Shown: in pieces, positions 12,101-20,832 of the stretch
Position numbering within the stretch: the first letter of the stretch is position 1
Layout: every line of letters starts with the position of its first letter
DNA from: Zygnema cylindricum
Lineage: Eukaryota > Streptophyta > Zygnematophyceae > Zygnematales > Zygnemataceae
Length of the DNA stretch: 33,082 bases
Assembly (NCBI GenBank): GCA_037447655.1
Contig: JBBHKE010001675.1
Coordinates: 1-33,082, forward strand
Direction: 5' to 3'
Made by a program: the position numbers and the translations under genes
The notes under the pieces: model-generated
Databases searched by the model: none
Seen by the model: only the letters and a program-made list of their open reading frames with translations
What the model was told of the DNA's origin: nothing

Positions 12101-14845
12101 ACTCCGAACCATGTTTGAATCACAAGACTGTGTTTGCGCTAACAACAGTAGTGGTAACAAACTCTTTATATTGATAGCGCTCACAAAAACAGTTAAAAAA
12201 AACCCTAAACCATGTTTCTAACACAAATTTGAGTTTGTGCTAACAAAGATATTTGTAACAAACAACGTGTATTGCTGGGGGTCATAAATAGAGGTAAAAT
12301 AAACTCCAAACAATATTTATAACTCAAGGTTGTGTTTGTGCTAACAACAATTGTGGTAAGAAACTCTTTATATTGTTAACTCTCACAAAAATAAATAAAG
12401 AAAACCATAAACTATGTTTCTACCACAAATTTGAGTTTGCACTAACAAAGATATTTGTAACAAACAACGTATAGTGTTCCCTATCATAAAAAGAGGTAAA
12501 ATAAACTGTGAACCATGTTTATAACACAAGTTTGTGTTTGCGCTACCAACAATAGTGGTAACAAACTCTTTATATAGTTAACGCTTACAATTTTTTTTTT
12601 TAGAAACCCTAAACCATGTTTCTATTACAAATTTGAGTTTGCGCTAACAAAGATATTTGTAAAAACCAACGTTTATTGTTCGCATCACAAAAAGAGGTAA
12701 AATATACTCCGAACCATGTCTATAAAACAAGTTTGTGTTTGCACTAACAACAACAGTGGTAACAAACTCTTTATACTGTTAACGCTTACAAAAATAGTTA
12801 AAAAAAACCCTAAGCCATGTTTCTAACACAAATTTGAGTTTGCGCTAACAAAGATATTTGTAACAAACAATGTTTATTGTTCGCAGTCACATAAGAGGTA
12901 AAATAAACTCCAAACCATGTTTATAACACAATATTGTGTTTGTGCTAACAACAATAGTGGTAACAAACTCTTTATATTGTTAACGCTCACAAAAATATTT
13001 AAAAAAGACCCTAAACCATGTTTCTAACACAAATTTGAGTTTGCGTTGACAAAGATATTTGTAACAAACAACGTTTATTGTTCGCGGTCACAAAAAGAGG
13101 TAAAATAAACTCCGAACCATGTTTGAATCACAAGACTGTGTTTGCGCTAACAATAGTAGTGGTAACAAACTCTTTATATTGATAGCGCTCACAAAAACAT
13201 TAAAAAAAAAACCTAAACCATAATTCGAACACAAGTTTGAGTTTGCACTAACAAATATATTTTTTTAACGAACAACGTTTTTTGTATGAAGTCATAAAAC
13301 GAGGTAAAATAAACTCCAAACCATGTTTGTAACACAAGATTGTGTTTACACTAACAACAATAGTGGTAACAAACTCTCTATATTGTTAAGGGTCACAAAA
13401 ATAACTTAAAAAAGCCTAAAACCATGTTTTTAACACCAATTTGAGTTTGCGCTAACAAAGATTCTTGTAACAACTAACTTTCATTGTTCGCGGTCACAAT
13501 AGAGGAAAAAGAAAATCCAAACCATGTTTGTAACACAAGATTGTGTTTACGCAAACAATCATAGTGGTAACAAACTCTTTATATTGTTAACGGTCACAAA
13601 AATATCTCAAAATGACCTTAAATCATGTTTTTAACACAAATTTGAGTTTGAGCTAACAAAGATATTTGTAAGAACAACGTTTATTGTTCGCGGTCCAAAA
13701 AAAAGGTAAAATAAACTCCGAACCATGTTTATAACACAAGTTTGTCACAAAATGAGGTAAAATAAACCCGGAACTGTATTTTTTACACAAATTTTTGTTT
13801 GCGCTAACAACAATAGTGGTAAGAAACTCTTTATATCGTTAACGCTCACAAGCAAGTTAAAAAAAACCCTAAACCATGTTTCTAACAAATATTTGAGTTT
13901 GCGCTAGCAAAGATATTTGTAACAAACAACATTTATTGTTCGCGGTCAATAAAAAAGGTAAAATAAGCTCTGAACCATGTATATAACACAAGTTTGTGTT
14001 TGCGCTAACAACAATAGTGGTAACAAACACTTTATACTGTTAACGCTCACAGAAATATTTTTAAAAAACCCTAAACCATGTTTCTAACACAAATTTGAGT
14101 TTGTGCTAACAAAGATATTGGTAACAAACAGTATTAATTGTTCGCAGTCACAAAAAGAGGTAAAATAAATTCAGAACCATGTTTATTACACAAGTTTATG
14201 TTTGCCCTAACAACAATAGTCCTATCAAACACTTTCCACTATTAACGCTCACAAAAATAGTTAAAAAAAATCCTAAATTATATTTCTAACTCAAATTTGA
14301 GTTTGGGCTAACAAAGATATTTTAAACAAACAACGTTTATTGTTCTCGGTCACAAAAACAGGTAAAATAAACTTTGAACTATATATATTACACAAGTTTG
14401 TGTTTCTGCTAACAACAATAATAGTAACAAACACTTTTTATTGTTAACGCTCACAAAAATAATAAAAAAAACCCTAAACCATGTTTCTAACACAAATTTG
14501 AGTTTGAGCTAACAAAGATATTTGTAACAAACAACGTTTATTGTTCGCGGTCCAAAAAAAAGGTAAAATAAACTCCGAGCCATGTTTATAACACAAGTTT
14601 GTGTTTGCGCTAACAACAATAGTGGTAACAAACACTTTAAATTGTTAACGCTCACAAAAATATTTTAATAAAACCCTAAACCATGTTTCTAACACAAATT
14701 TGAGTTTGCGGTAACAAAGATATTTGTAACAAACAACAATAATTTTTTGCGGCCACAAAAAGAGGTAAAATAAATTTCGAACCATGTTTATAACACAAGT
14801 TTATGTTTGCGCTAACAACAATAGTGGTATCAAACACTTTCCACT
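6155..14845. repeat. Satellite B, alternating ~101-bp monomers (dimer about 202 bp)
   Basis: Two monomer types alternate. Type 1 begins GTTTATAACACAAGTTTGTG and ends AAACCCTAAACCAT. Type 2 begins GTTTCTAACACAAATTTGAG and ends AAACTCCGAACCAT. Both are about 101 bp and share CGCTAACAA cores, so they derive from one ancestor. Each contains an imperfect inverted repeat of about 60 bp (TTTGTG..GCGCTAACA facing TGTTAACGCTCACAAA). Flanks (6155-7430 and 13200-14845) are diverged; the centre is homogenised into a higher-order repeat. The array breaks off after CTTTCCACT at about 14845, where a Ty3 gag fragment begins. A centromeric or heterochromatic role is possible but not shown. Confidence 0.95.
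7431..13199. repeat. 1008-bp higher-order repeat block in satellite B
   Basis: A diagnostic word (TATTGCTGGGGGTCATAAAT) begins at 7431, 8439, 9447, 10254, 11262 and 12270, giving spacings of 1008, 1008, 807, 1008 and 1008 bp. 1008 bp equals ten ~101-bp monomers. The 807-bp copy lacks one 201-bp dimer. A long T run (AATTTTTTTTTTTAG) also recurs once per unit. Copies differ by only a few substitutions (for example 8673 CCGTG against CTGTG elsewhere, 9424 CGATATT, 12719 GTCTATAA). The sixth copy is incomplete and decays near 13199. Confidence 0.93.
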
Positions 14846-14981
14846 TTTACCGTGGAAGCAATAATAATGTAGACAAGGTGGAGGGGATGAGGACAAGTCA
14901 CGCGTTACAAAGGACACCCACAAACCAATCCCTCGTTCAGAAACTTCAAAAATGTCTCAAGCTCAGCGCAAACAGATCAAG
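14846..14981 (+). pseudogene. Ty3/gypsy Gag fragment, left of the copia-1 insertion
   Basis: After the satellite ends, an open frame reads through MRTSHALQRTPTNQSLVQKL to the TCAAG target site. With copia-1 and one TCAAG removed, the same frame continues at 20838 into a CCHC zinc knuckle. This is therefore the Gag region upstream of the nucleocapsid in the element interrupted at 14981. The Gag start, 5' LTR and primer site are missing, replaced by satellite B. Confidence 0.6.
14977..14981. other. Target-site duplication of copia-1, left (TCAAG)
   Basis: TCAAG immediately precedes the LTR start TGTTAGG and is repeated exactly at 20833-20837 after the 3' LTR. Five bases is the usual length for Ty1/copia integrase. 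Confidence 0.95.
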
Positions 14982-15541
14982 TGTTAGGATTTGGTACTGA
15001 GAACTCTGGTAGCGACGAGTCATTCTCGTAGCTAAGGTAGTGACGACCAGCGACGAAGTAGTTTCGTCGCTGGATAGTTGAAGTACCAGCGACGAAGAAG
15101 TTTCGTCGCTGGATATTTGAAGTGACGTGAAATGAAATGTTTGTTTCATTTCACGTATGTTTGAATAGTACTATAGAAGAGACGTGGAAATTGCTTGGTA
15201 GTTTCAGTTCACGTAGGTTCAAGTCGTACCGTGTGATTCAAGTTGGTTCGCGGTTGACTTTCCTAGTCGTACCGTGTTGTTCAAGTCGGTTCAACGTATT
15301 GGTCGTGCTTTTTACCACGTTGATTCCTACGCGTTTCTGGTCGGGTACCTATATTTATTAGTTGAGACTTTGTGGTAGAATTATCTTTTAGGAGGCATAG
15401 CTTGTTAAGGAGGCGTAGAAAGATCAGAAGTAAAAGGAAGGAAGAAAAGAAGTTGTATTTGCATTGTACTTAATATATTGAGTATCTTTAAGGAGGAACA
15501 CCATTGTTGTGTGTGTATTTTATTTGGTTTGTAATCTTTCA
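14982..15541 (+). repeat. Copia-1 5' LTR
   Basis: 560 bp, TGTTAGGATT...AATCTTTCA. U3 begins with a tandem of strong hairpins (15047-15073, 15086-15112, 15125-15156), followed by a direct repeat around GTCGTACCGTGT (near 15223 and 15269). A TATA-like CTATATTTATTA lies near 15349. The hairpins and the direct repeat occur equally in the 3' LTR. Confidence 0.96.
15047..15156. promoter_or_regulatory. Three consecutive hairpins in copia-1 U3
   Basis: Hairpins 1 and 2 each pair CCAGCGACGAA with TTCGTCGCTGG (11 bp, 5-nt loop) and are copies of a 39-bp direct repeat. Hairpin 3 pairs ACGTGAAATGAAA with TTTCATTTCACGT (13 bp, 6-nt loop). All stems are perfect. The same set is at 20338-20447 in the 3' LTR. 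Function is unknown. Confidence 0.9.
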
Positions 15542-15543
15542 AT

Positions 15544-15562
15544 TGGTATCGGAGCGGGTTAC
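15544..15562 (+). other. Copia-1 primer-binding site (initiator tRNA-Met 3' end)
   Basis: TGGTATCGGAGCGGGTTAC starts two bases after the 5' LTR. It matches the plant copia PBS TGGTATCAGAGC except for one A-to-G change, so the primer is the 3' end of initiator tRNA-Met. This is unlike the other copia elements in the window. Confidence 0.9.
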
Positions 15563-15579
15563 TGGCAACATTTGCCGGT

Positions 15580-18500
15580 ATGGCGGAGAAAGTAAAATCC
15601 CCGACGGAAGCTAGTGGGAGAGTTAGTGGAAGAGGAGTTACAGGGACTCAATATGATGAGTATGACGAATGGGGGGAGAAAAATGTGAAGATGGACGAAG
15701 GAACGTTTGAACGATTTCAAGAGTTTCTCAAAACACAAGTAGATGATGGAGATGGAGAAGTAAGTGGAGACTCACGCAACTCCAAGAAAATAAAGAAAAA
15801 GAAGGGGAAATCTAAACTTTATGAGGAAGAGGAGGAGAGCGAGGATGATGATTACAAAGTGTTTAATAAAACCATTGTCTTCACGGGTTCCAACTATGCA
15901 ATTTGGAAGAGATACATTCGAGGAGCATTCACACCAAAAAAACTTTGGGACATCGTTATCGGGGAAGAAACACGACCGGATCCTTCCGTGGATCCAGCCG
16001 GAGCACATAAGTGGGACAAGAAAGATATGGCGGCCTCCACCGCACTAATACAAAGTTGTGCTAGTTCTATGCATGAACACCTTCTAACTCATGATAGGGC
16101 TTTTGATTGTTGGACCGCTTTGCAAAATGCGTTTGAAAATGGATTTGAGGCAAATGAAAATTATCTCTTTGAGGAGTATATTGGGTTTAGAATGAAGGAG
16201 AATGAGTCCATTGATGATGGAGTCAAAAGATTTAATGTTATCATAGAACAACTTAACTCACTCAATAACTTCCCTACAGAAAAAGAGAGGTTGTTTGTTT
16301 TCATGAGGAGCCTTCCAAGCAAGTTTGCGGTAGCAAAGGAGGTCATCAAGGGGCGAGAGAAACCAACAATGGCATACGCTATCAATCACTTGAAAAGTAC
16401 GGAGAAGGAGAAAGCAACACCAAAAGAGGAAAACAAGGGGTCATCGTACCAAAGTTATCAAGAGGAGGATGACGGAGGAGCTTACAGCTTTAGGGGATCT
16501 AGGGGGCGAGGAGGTGGACATCGTGGACGAGGAGGCAGGTCACAGGGCCCAGGAAGAGGCTCATATCAACGTGATACCTCTCAGATGACTTGTTACAATT
16601 GTAACGAGATTGGGCATGGCTCTTTTGAATGCCCAGACAAAAGTAAACAGTGTAACGTTTGTCATAAATGGGGACACACTGGTCGCGGTTGTTATCAAAA
16701 CAAGGGAAACAATCGCGGAGGGGGACAATTTAGAGGCGGAGGAAGTGGAGGAAGTGGAAGTAGCTCATCAGGTAGAGGGGATTTTGTTGGGGATGGGCCA
16801 ATGGGACAGGATCAAGAATTTTTCGTCTCACTTATCGAGGAATCACAGGAAAAGGAGGATATTCTATTTCACACACAAGGCAAGGAGAGTAAGGGAAAAT
16901 TTAACAGTTGGATCATAGATTCAGGTGCCACACATCACATGTGTTCAGATCCAGGACTATTCAGTGACATTAGAAAACTCACTATACCAAAATCCATCAT
17001 AGTGGCTAATGGTTCAATGATGGTCATCGATACAGTGGGAACAGTACGGTTGGATCTACCAACACAAGATAGAACAGGGAAAATTAGAGTCAATAGAGTA
17101 CGCTTTAACAATGTGCTCTATAATCCAGGGGGGTGCATTAATCTCTTAAGTGTCCCACAACTTCAAAAGAAAGGAGGAAGAGCCACATGCTTAGAAGGAG
17201 GTAGAATCATTTTGAGTAGTAAAACAGGGCCATTTGCAGAAGGCATTGTGACTGAAAATATGCAAAGCAGATTGATTTGGAGAAAACCAGAAAATAGGAC
17301 GGCAGATGAAGAAGGTCATCTCCATTCGGCAGAAGTCAACAAGGAGGACTTGACGTTGTGGCACCATCGCATGTGTCACACTTCAGAGAGTAACATTAAG
17401 GAGATGATTCGTCATGGGGCGGTTCGAGGGCTAGATGTGGCAACAGGAGAGAAGGTCATTGGATGCGTTGGATGCACAAAAGGGAAACATAAAAGGAAGC
17501 CTCATCCGGTGAAAGATCTTCAATTCAAAGCGAATGCCCCTCTAGATCTAGTCCATGTAGATCTTTGTGGGGACACACATCTAGAAACCATTGGAAAAAA
17601 TAAGTACATTATGGTGATAGTTGATGATTTCAGCAGAAAGACATGGGTATATCTTTTAAAAGCTAAGTCAGACGCTCTTGAAACATTTAAAGACTTTGTG
17701 GTCATGGCTGAGAGGGAAAGTGGGAGGCAGGTAAAGGCGGTACGCTCAGACCGAGGAGGCGAATTTCTTGCTTTCGCCGATTACTGTAAAGAGACGGGGA
17801 TTAAGCAGCAGTTCACGGCTCCTTATTCCCCACAATCGAATGGAATTGCAGAGAGGAAGAATCGGACATTGCAAGAGATGGTACGCGCCATGCTCCATAC
17901 GACGAAACTCACGCATCGTCTTTGGGGAGAAGCAATCAGGGCAGCTAACCATATTACCAACAGGAGAATAAATTCCGCCTTGGGCAACAAAACACCGGAG
18001 GAACTTTGGAGTGGACAAACACCTACGGTAAAACACTTAAGGATTTGGGGATGTGAGGCTATGGGATACATAGAGGAAAGAAATCGGGAGGGAAAGTTTG
18101 CTGCACGGTCATGGGAAGGATATTTTGTGGGATATAGTGAGAACTCAATGCAGTATAGGATTTACAACCCAGTCACTAGAAGGGTTAAAGAGTCTAGAAA
18201 TGTGGAGTTTAATGAGAACTTGGAATGGATGGTGAAGGGAGCTAATGAGTCCAAACGAGCTCAAGATTACGAGGAGGAAAGTCATTATGAGAAGTTCAGT
18301 GGAGAGGAGGAGGAAAAGGACGAAGTTTTGTCAGAGGTAGAGACGAAGAAAAAGGTGCGATTTGTAGAGAAACCGTTAGAGAAAGTTTTGACACCTAAGC
18401 TTAGCGGCACCAAGTCACAAGGAGACAAGGTCACCAGAGAATCACCCACAGGCATGGACAACGTGACATCAGAAGAGACAACCCTAGAGAAGGAGGATGA

Positions 18501-18684
18501 TGACAAGATTGAGAATAGTGATTCAGATAAAGAATTTGCAGATGACGTACGGAGAAGTAAAAGATCCACTAAAGGGAAGGCACCGGAACGATTTTCACCT
18601 GGACAGTCTTATAAAAAGCAAACCAGCTACCAGAGGGCAATTTCCGAAATTAGAGAAGGAAGGGCGGAATCCTTTCTCTTATGA
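15580..18684 (+). CDS. Copia-1 Gag-protease-integrase polyprotein (1034 aa, ends at an in-frame TGA)
   Basis: First ATG after the PBS. Residues 1-90 are acidic with a basic run, KKIKKKKGKSK (about 69-79). Residues ~95-280 form the UBN2-type Gag core (NYAIWKRYIRGAF). An RGG-rich stretch (305-330) precedes two CCHC knuckles, CYNCNEIGHGSFEC (338-351) and CNVCHKWGHTGRGC (358-371). The aspartic protease has IIDSGATHH, with the catalytic Asp at 447. GAG-pre-integrase (LWHHRMCH...CVGC) leads to the integrase core with D661, D724 and E758 (SNGIAERKN). A charged C-terminal tail follows. The frame stops at TGA 18682-18684, between integrase and RT; the same frame continues open to 20238. Everything else looks intact. 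It would form virus-like particles, cut the polyprotein and insert cDNA. Confidence 0.95.
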   Translation: MAEKVKSPTEASGRVSGRGVTGTQYDEYDEWGEKNVKMDEGTFERFQEFLKTQVDDGDGEVSGDSRNSKKIKKKKGKSKLYEEEEESEDDDYKVFNKTIVFTGSNYAIWKRYIRGAFTPKKLWDIVIGEETRPDPSVDPAGAHKWDKKDMAASTALIQSCASSMHEHLLTHDRAFDCWTALQNAFENGFEANENYLFEEYIGFRMKENESIDDGVKRFNVIIEQLNSLNNFPTEKERLFVFMRSLPSKFAVAKEVIKGREKPTMAYAINHLKSTEKEKATPKEENKGSSYQSYQEEDDGGAYSFRGSRGRGGGHRGRGGRSQGPGRGSYQRDTSQMTCYNCNEIGHGSFECPDKSKQCNVCHKWGHTGRGCYQNKGNNRGGGQFRGGGSGGSGSSSSGRGDFVGDGPMGQDQEFFVSLIEESQEKEDILFHTQGKESKGKFNSWIIDSGATHHMCSDPGLFSDIRKLTIPKSIIVANGSMMVIDTVGTVRLDLPTQDRTGKIRVNRVRFNNVLYNPGGCINLLSVPQLQKKGGRATCLEGGRIILSSKTGPFAEGIVTENMQSRLIWRKPENRTADEEGHLHSAEVNKEDLTLWHHRMCHTSESNIKEMIRHGAVRGLDVATGEKVIGCVGCTKGKHKRKPHPVKDLQFKANAPLDLVHVDLCGDTHLETIGKNKYIMVIVDDFSRKTWVYLLKAKSDALETFKDFVVMAERESGRQVKAVRSDRGGEFLAFADYCKETGIKQQFTAPYSPQSNGIAERKNRTLQEMVRAMLHTTKLTHRLWGEAIRAANHITNRRINSALGNKTPEELWSGQTPTVKHLRIWGCEAMGYIEERNREGKFAARSWEGYFVGYSENSMQYRIYNPVTRRVKESRNVEFNENLEWMVKGANESKRAQDYEEESHYEKFSGEEEEKDEVLSEVETKKKVRFVEKPLEKVLTPKLSGTKSQGDKVTRESPTGMDNVTSEETTLEKEDDDKIENSDSDKEFADDVRRSKRSTKGKAPERFSPGQSYKKQTSYQRAISEIREGRAESFLL

Positions 18685-20238
18685 AAGGCAATTACAGAAA
18701 ATCGTCCGACGGACCCTCAATCATACCAAGAGGCTCGAGACTCGGACGAATGGGAGGATAAGTGGAAACCGGCGTTTATCAAAGAATTTAATTCTGTAAA
18801 ATCGAATGGGTGTTTTGAAGAGGTAGATTTACCGGTTGGTAAGAAGGCGATTGACTCAAAGTGGGTTTTTAAGACAAAGACGGGAGCTTCGGGAGAAATT
18901 CTTAAGTATAAGGCGCGGTTAGTATGTAAAGGCTTTCAGCAGAAGGAGGGTATTGATTATTCTGAGACTTTTGCTCCTGTGGTTAAGTTTGATTCTTTGC
19001 GAGCAATTATTGCAATGGCGGCGGCGGAAGGAATGTATATCAAACAGATGGATGTAGAGACAGCTTTCTTAAATGGAGAACTAGAAGAGGAGGTGTATAT
19101 GAAAATTCCAGAAGGAGTTCCTGGAAAGAATGGAAAAGTATGGAGGTTGTGGAAGGCTTTGTATGGTTTGAAGCAGGCACCAAGAACATGGAACCATAAG
19201 CTTCACAAGGTCTTACTAATTTTGGGATTTAGGAGGCTTATTGCAGACTGTGGAGTGTATATTCGGGGAGAAGGTAGGGACATGGTAATTTTCAGTGTTT
19301 ACGTAGATGATTTCATTTCTATCTCTCACAACTTAGATTTACTTGAAGAATTAAAAATTGAATTTCGGAAGTATTTTAAAATCACAGACTTAGGAGATGC
19401 ACAATACATTGTGGGAGTTCAGATTCAGAGAAGGAGGAACGGAGATATTAAGTTAAGCCAGGAACAATATGCAAAAGAGGTACTTGAAAGATTTGGGTTT
19501 TTAGATTGTAAGCCACTTGGAACTCCCCTTGATCCTCGTGATAAGCTTTCTAATTTTGTTAAAAGTCCCGATGTTGATGCCCCGTATAGGGAGGCGGTCG
19601 GAAGCTTAATGTATTTGAGTGTCGGTACTAGGCCAGACATTAGTGCCGCAGTGAGCGTGGTTAGTCGGTATTGTAGCAATCCGAAAAAAATACATTGGGA
19701 GGCAGTGAAGAGAATCTTTAGATATTTGGCTGGAACGCTTAGTCTTGGAATTGTTTATAGGAAGGGTGAGGGCTTGAGTTGTTATGGATATTGTGATGCC
19801 GACTATGGAGGAGACTATGATACAGGAAGGTCTACGTCAGGATATGTGTTTTTACTTGCAGGAGGAGCAATCTCGTGGAATTCCCGTTTGCAACCTACTG
19901 TGGCACTTTCATCAACGGAGGCGGAATATATGGCAGCGTGTCATGCTGCGAAGAATGCTGTGTGGATTAAAGAATTTCTATCGGAGGTTGGAGTGGAAAA
20001 AGAATGCATGCAAATATTAAGTGATAATATGTCTTCCATTGCACTTAGTAAAAATCCTATTTTGCATAAGCGCACTAAACACATTAAAATTCAGTGGCAC
20101 TTTGTTCGAGATTTGGTTACGGAAAAAGAAGTTGAATTTTCGTTTGTTCCTACAGAAGAACAAGCTGCTGATATGTTAACCAAAGCAGCATTAAAGGAAG
20201 TCTATGAAATGGGAAAGAAATTAGTTGGCATGGAGTAA
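18685..20238 (+). CDS. Copia-1 reverse transcriptase-RNase H (same frame, downstream of TGA)
   Basis: This is the continuation of the 15580 frame after the stop. It has no ATG at its start; the first in-frame ATG is at 18979, already inside the RT domain, so that ATG is unlikely to be a true start. RT begins with KWVFKTK and KARLVCKGF, then QMDVETAFLNGELEEEVYM and LYGLKQAPRTWN. The active-site YVDD is at 19300-19311. RNase H shows YCDADYGGD (Asp codon 19795), SSTEAEYMAAC and LSDNMSSIAL. It ends at TAA 20236-20238, overlapping the first of two polypurine runs. Translation would need readthrough of TGA, or the element is inactive in RT. All domain motifs are intact. Confidence 0.93.
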   Translation, partial: KAITENRPTDPQSYQEARDSDEWEDKWKPAFIKEFNSVKSNGCFEEVDLPVGKKAIDSKWVFKTKTGASGEILKYKARLVCKGFQQKEGIDYSETFAPVVKFDSLRAIIAMAAAEGMYIKQMDVETAFLNGELEEEVYMKIPEGVPGKNGKVWRLWKALYGLKQAPRTWNHKLHKVLLILGFRRLIADCGVYIRGEGRDMVIFSVYVDDFISISHNLDLLEELKIEFRKYFKITDLGDAQYIVGVQIQRRRNGDIKLSQEQYAKEVLERFGFLDCKPLGTPLDPRDKLSNFVKSPDVDAPYREAVGSLMYLSVGTRPDISAAVSVVSRYCSNPKKIHWEAVKRIFRYLAGTLSLGIVYRKGEGLSCYGYCDADYGGDYDTGRSTSGYVFLLAGGAISWNSRLQPTVALSSTEAEYMAACHAAKNAVWIKEFLSEVGVEKECMQILSDNMSSIALSKNPILHKRTKHIKIQWHFVRDLVTEKEVEFSFVPTEEQAADMLTKAALKEVYEMGKKLVGME

Positions 20239-20261
20239 GAGGGGGCTTTGAGTATCTCAGT

Positions 20262-20272
20262 AAGAGGGGGAA
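20262..20272 (+). other. Copia-1 polypurine tract
   Basis: AAGAGGGGGAA lies directly before the 3' LTR and would prime plus-strand DNA. A near-identical run, TAAGAGGGGG, occurs 25 bases upstream at 20236-20245. Confidence 0.9.
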
Positions 20273-20832
20273 TGTTAGGATTTGGTACTGAGAACTCTGG
20301 TAGCGACGAGTCATTCTCGTAGCTAAGGTAGTGACGACCAGCGACGAAGTAGTTTCGTCGCTGGATAGTTGAAGTACCAGCGACGAAGAAGTTTCGTCGC
20401 TGGATATTTGAAGTGACGTGAAATGAAATGTTTGTTTCATTTCACGTATGTTTGAATAGTACTATAGAAGAGACGTGGAAATTGCTTGGTAGTTTCAGTT
20501 CACGTAGGTTCAAGTCGTACCGTGTGATTCAAGTTGGTTCGCGGTTGACTTTCCTAGTCGTACCGTGTTGTTCAAGTCGGTTCAACGTATTGGTCGTGCT
20601 TTTTACCACGTTGATTCCTACGCGTTTCTGGTCGTGTACCTATATTTATTAGTTGAGACTTTGTGGTAGAATTATCTTTTAGGAGGCATAGCTTGTTAAG
20701 GAGGCGTAGAAAGATCAGAAGTAAAAGGAAGGAAGAAAAGGAGTTGTATTTGCATTGTACTTAATATATTGAGTATCTTTAAGGAGGAACACCATTGTTG
20801 TGTGTGTATTTTATTTGGTTTGTAATCTTTCA
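20273..20832 (+). repeat. Copia-1 3' LTR
   Basis: 560 bp, nearly identical to 14982-15541, followed by the right TCAAG duplication at 20833-20837. Confidence 0.96.

Larger units (their letters stand above)
14982..20832 (+). mobile_element. Copia-1: complete Ty1/copia LTR retrotransposon
   Basis: The 5851-bp element has 560-bp LTRs with TG...CA ends, a TCAAG duplication on both sides, a PBS, gag-PR-INT-RT-RH coding sequence and a polypurine tract. The two LTRs differ at only two positions that I can find (15346 region GGGTACC against GTGTACC; AAAGAAG against AAAGGAG), so insertion is recent. The single visible lesion in the coding region is a TGA at 18682. It is inserted, same orientation, in the gag of the Ty3 element. 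Confidence 0.97.

Noticed and set aside
914-14845. Regular repeats that might be taken for a CRISPR array
   Set aside because: Units are head-to-tail with no unique spacers, diverge gradually, and sit among eukaryotic LTR retrotransposons.
18979-20238. ATG 18979 as a genuine start of a separate RT gene
   Set aside because: It lies inside the RT domain. The frame is open and RT-like upstream to the TGA at 18682, so RT belongs to the polyprotein.
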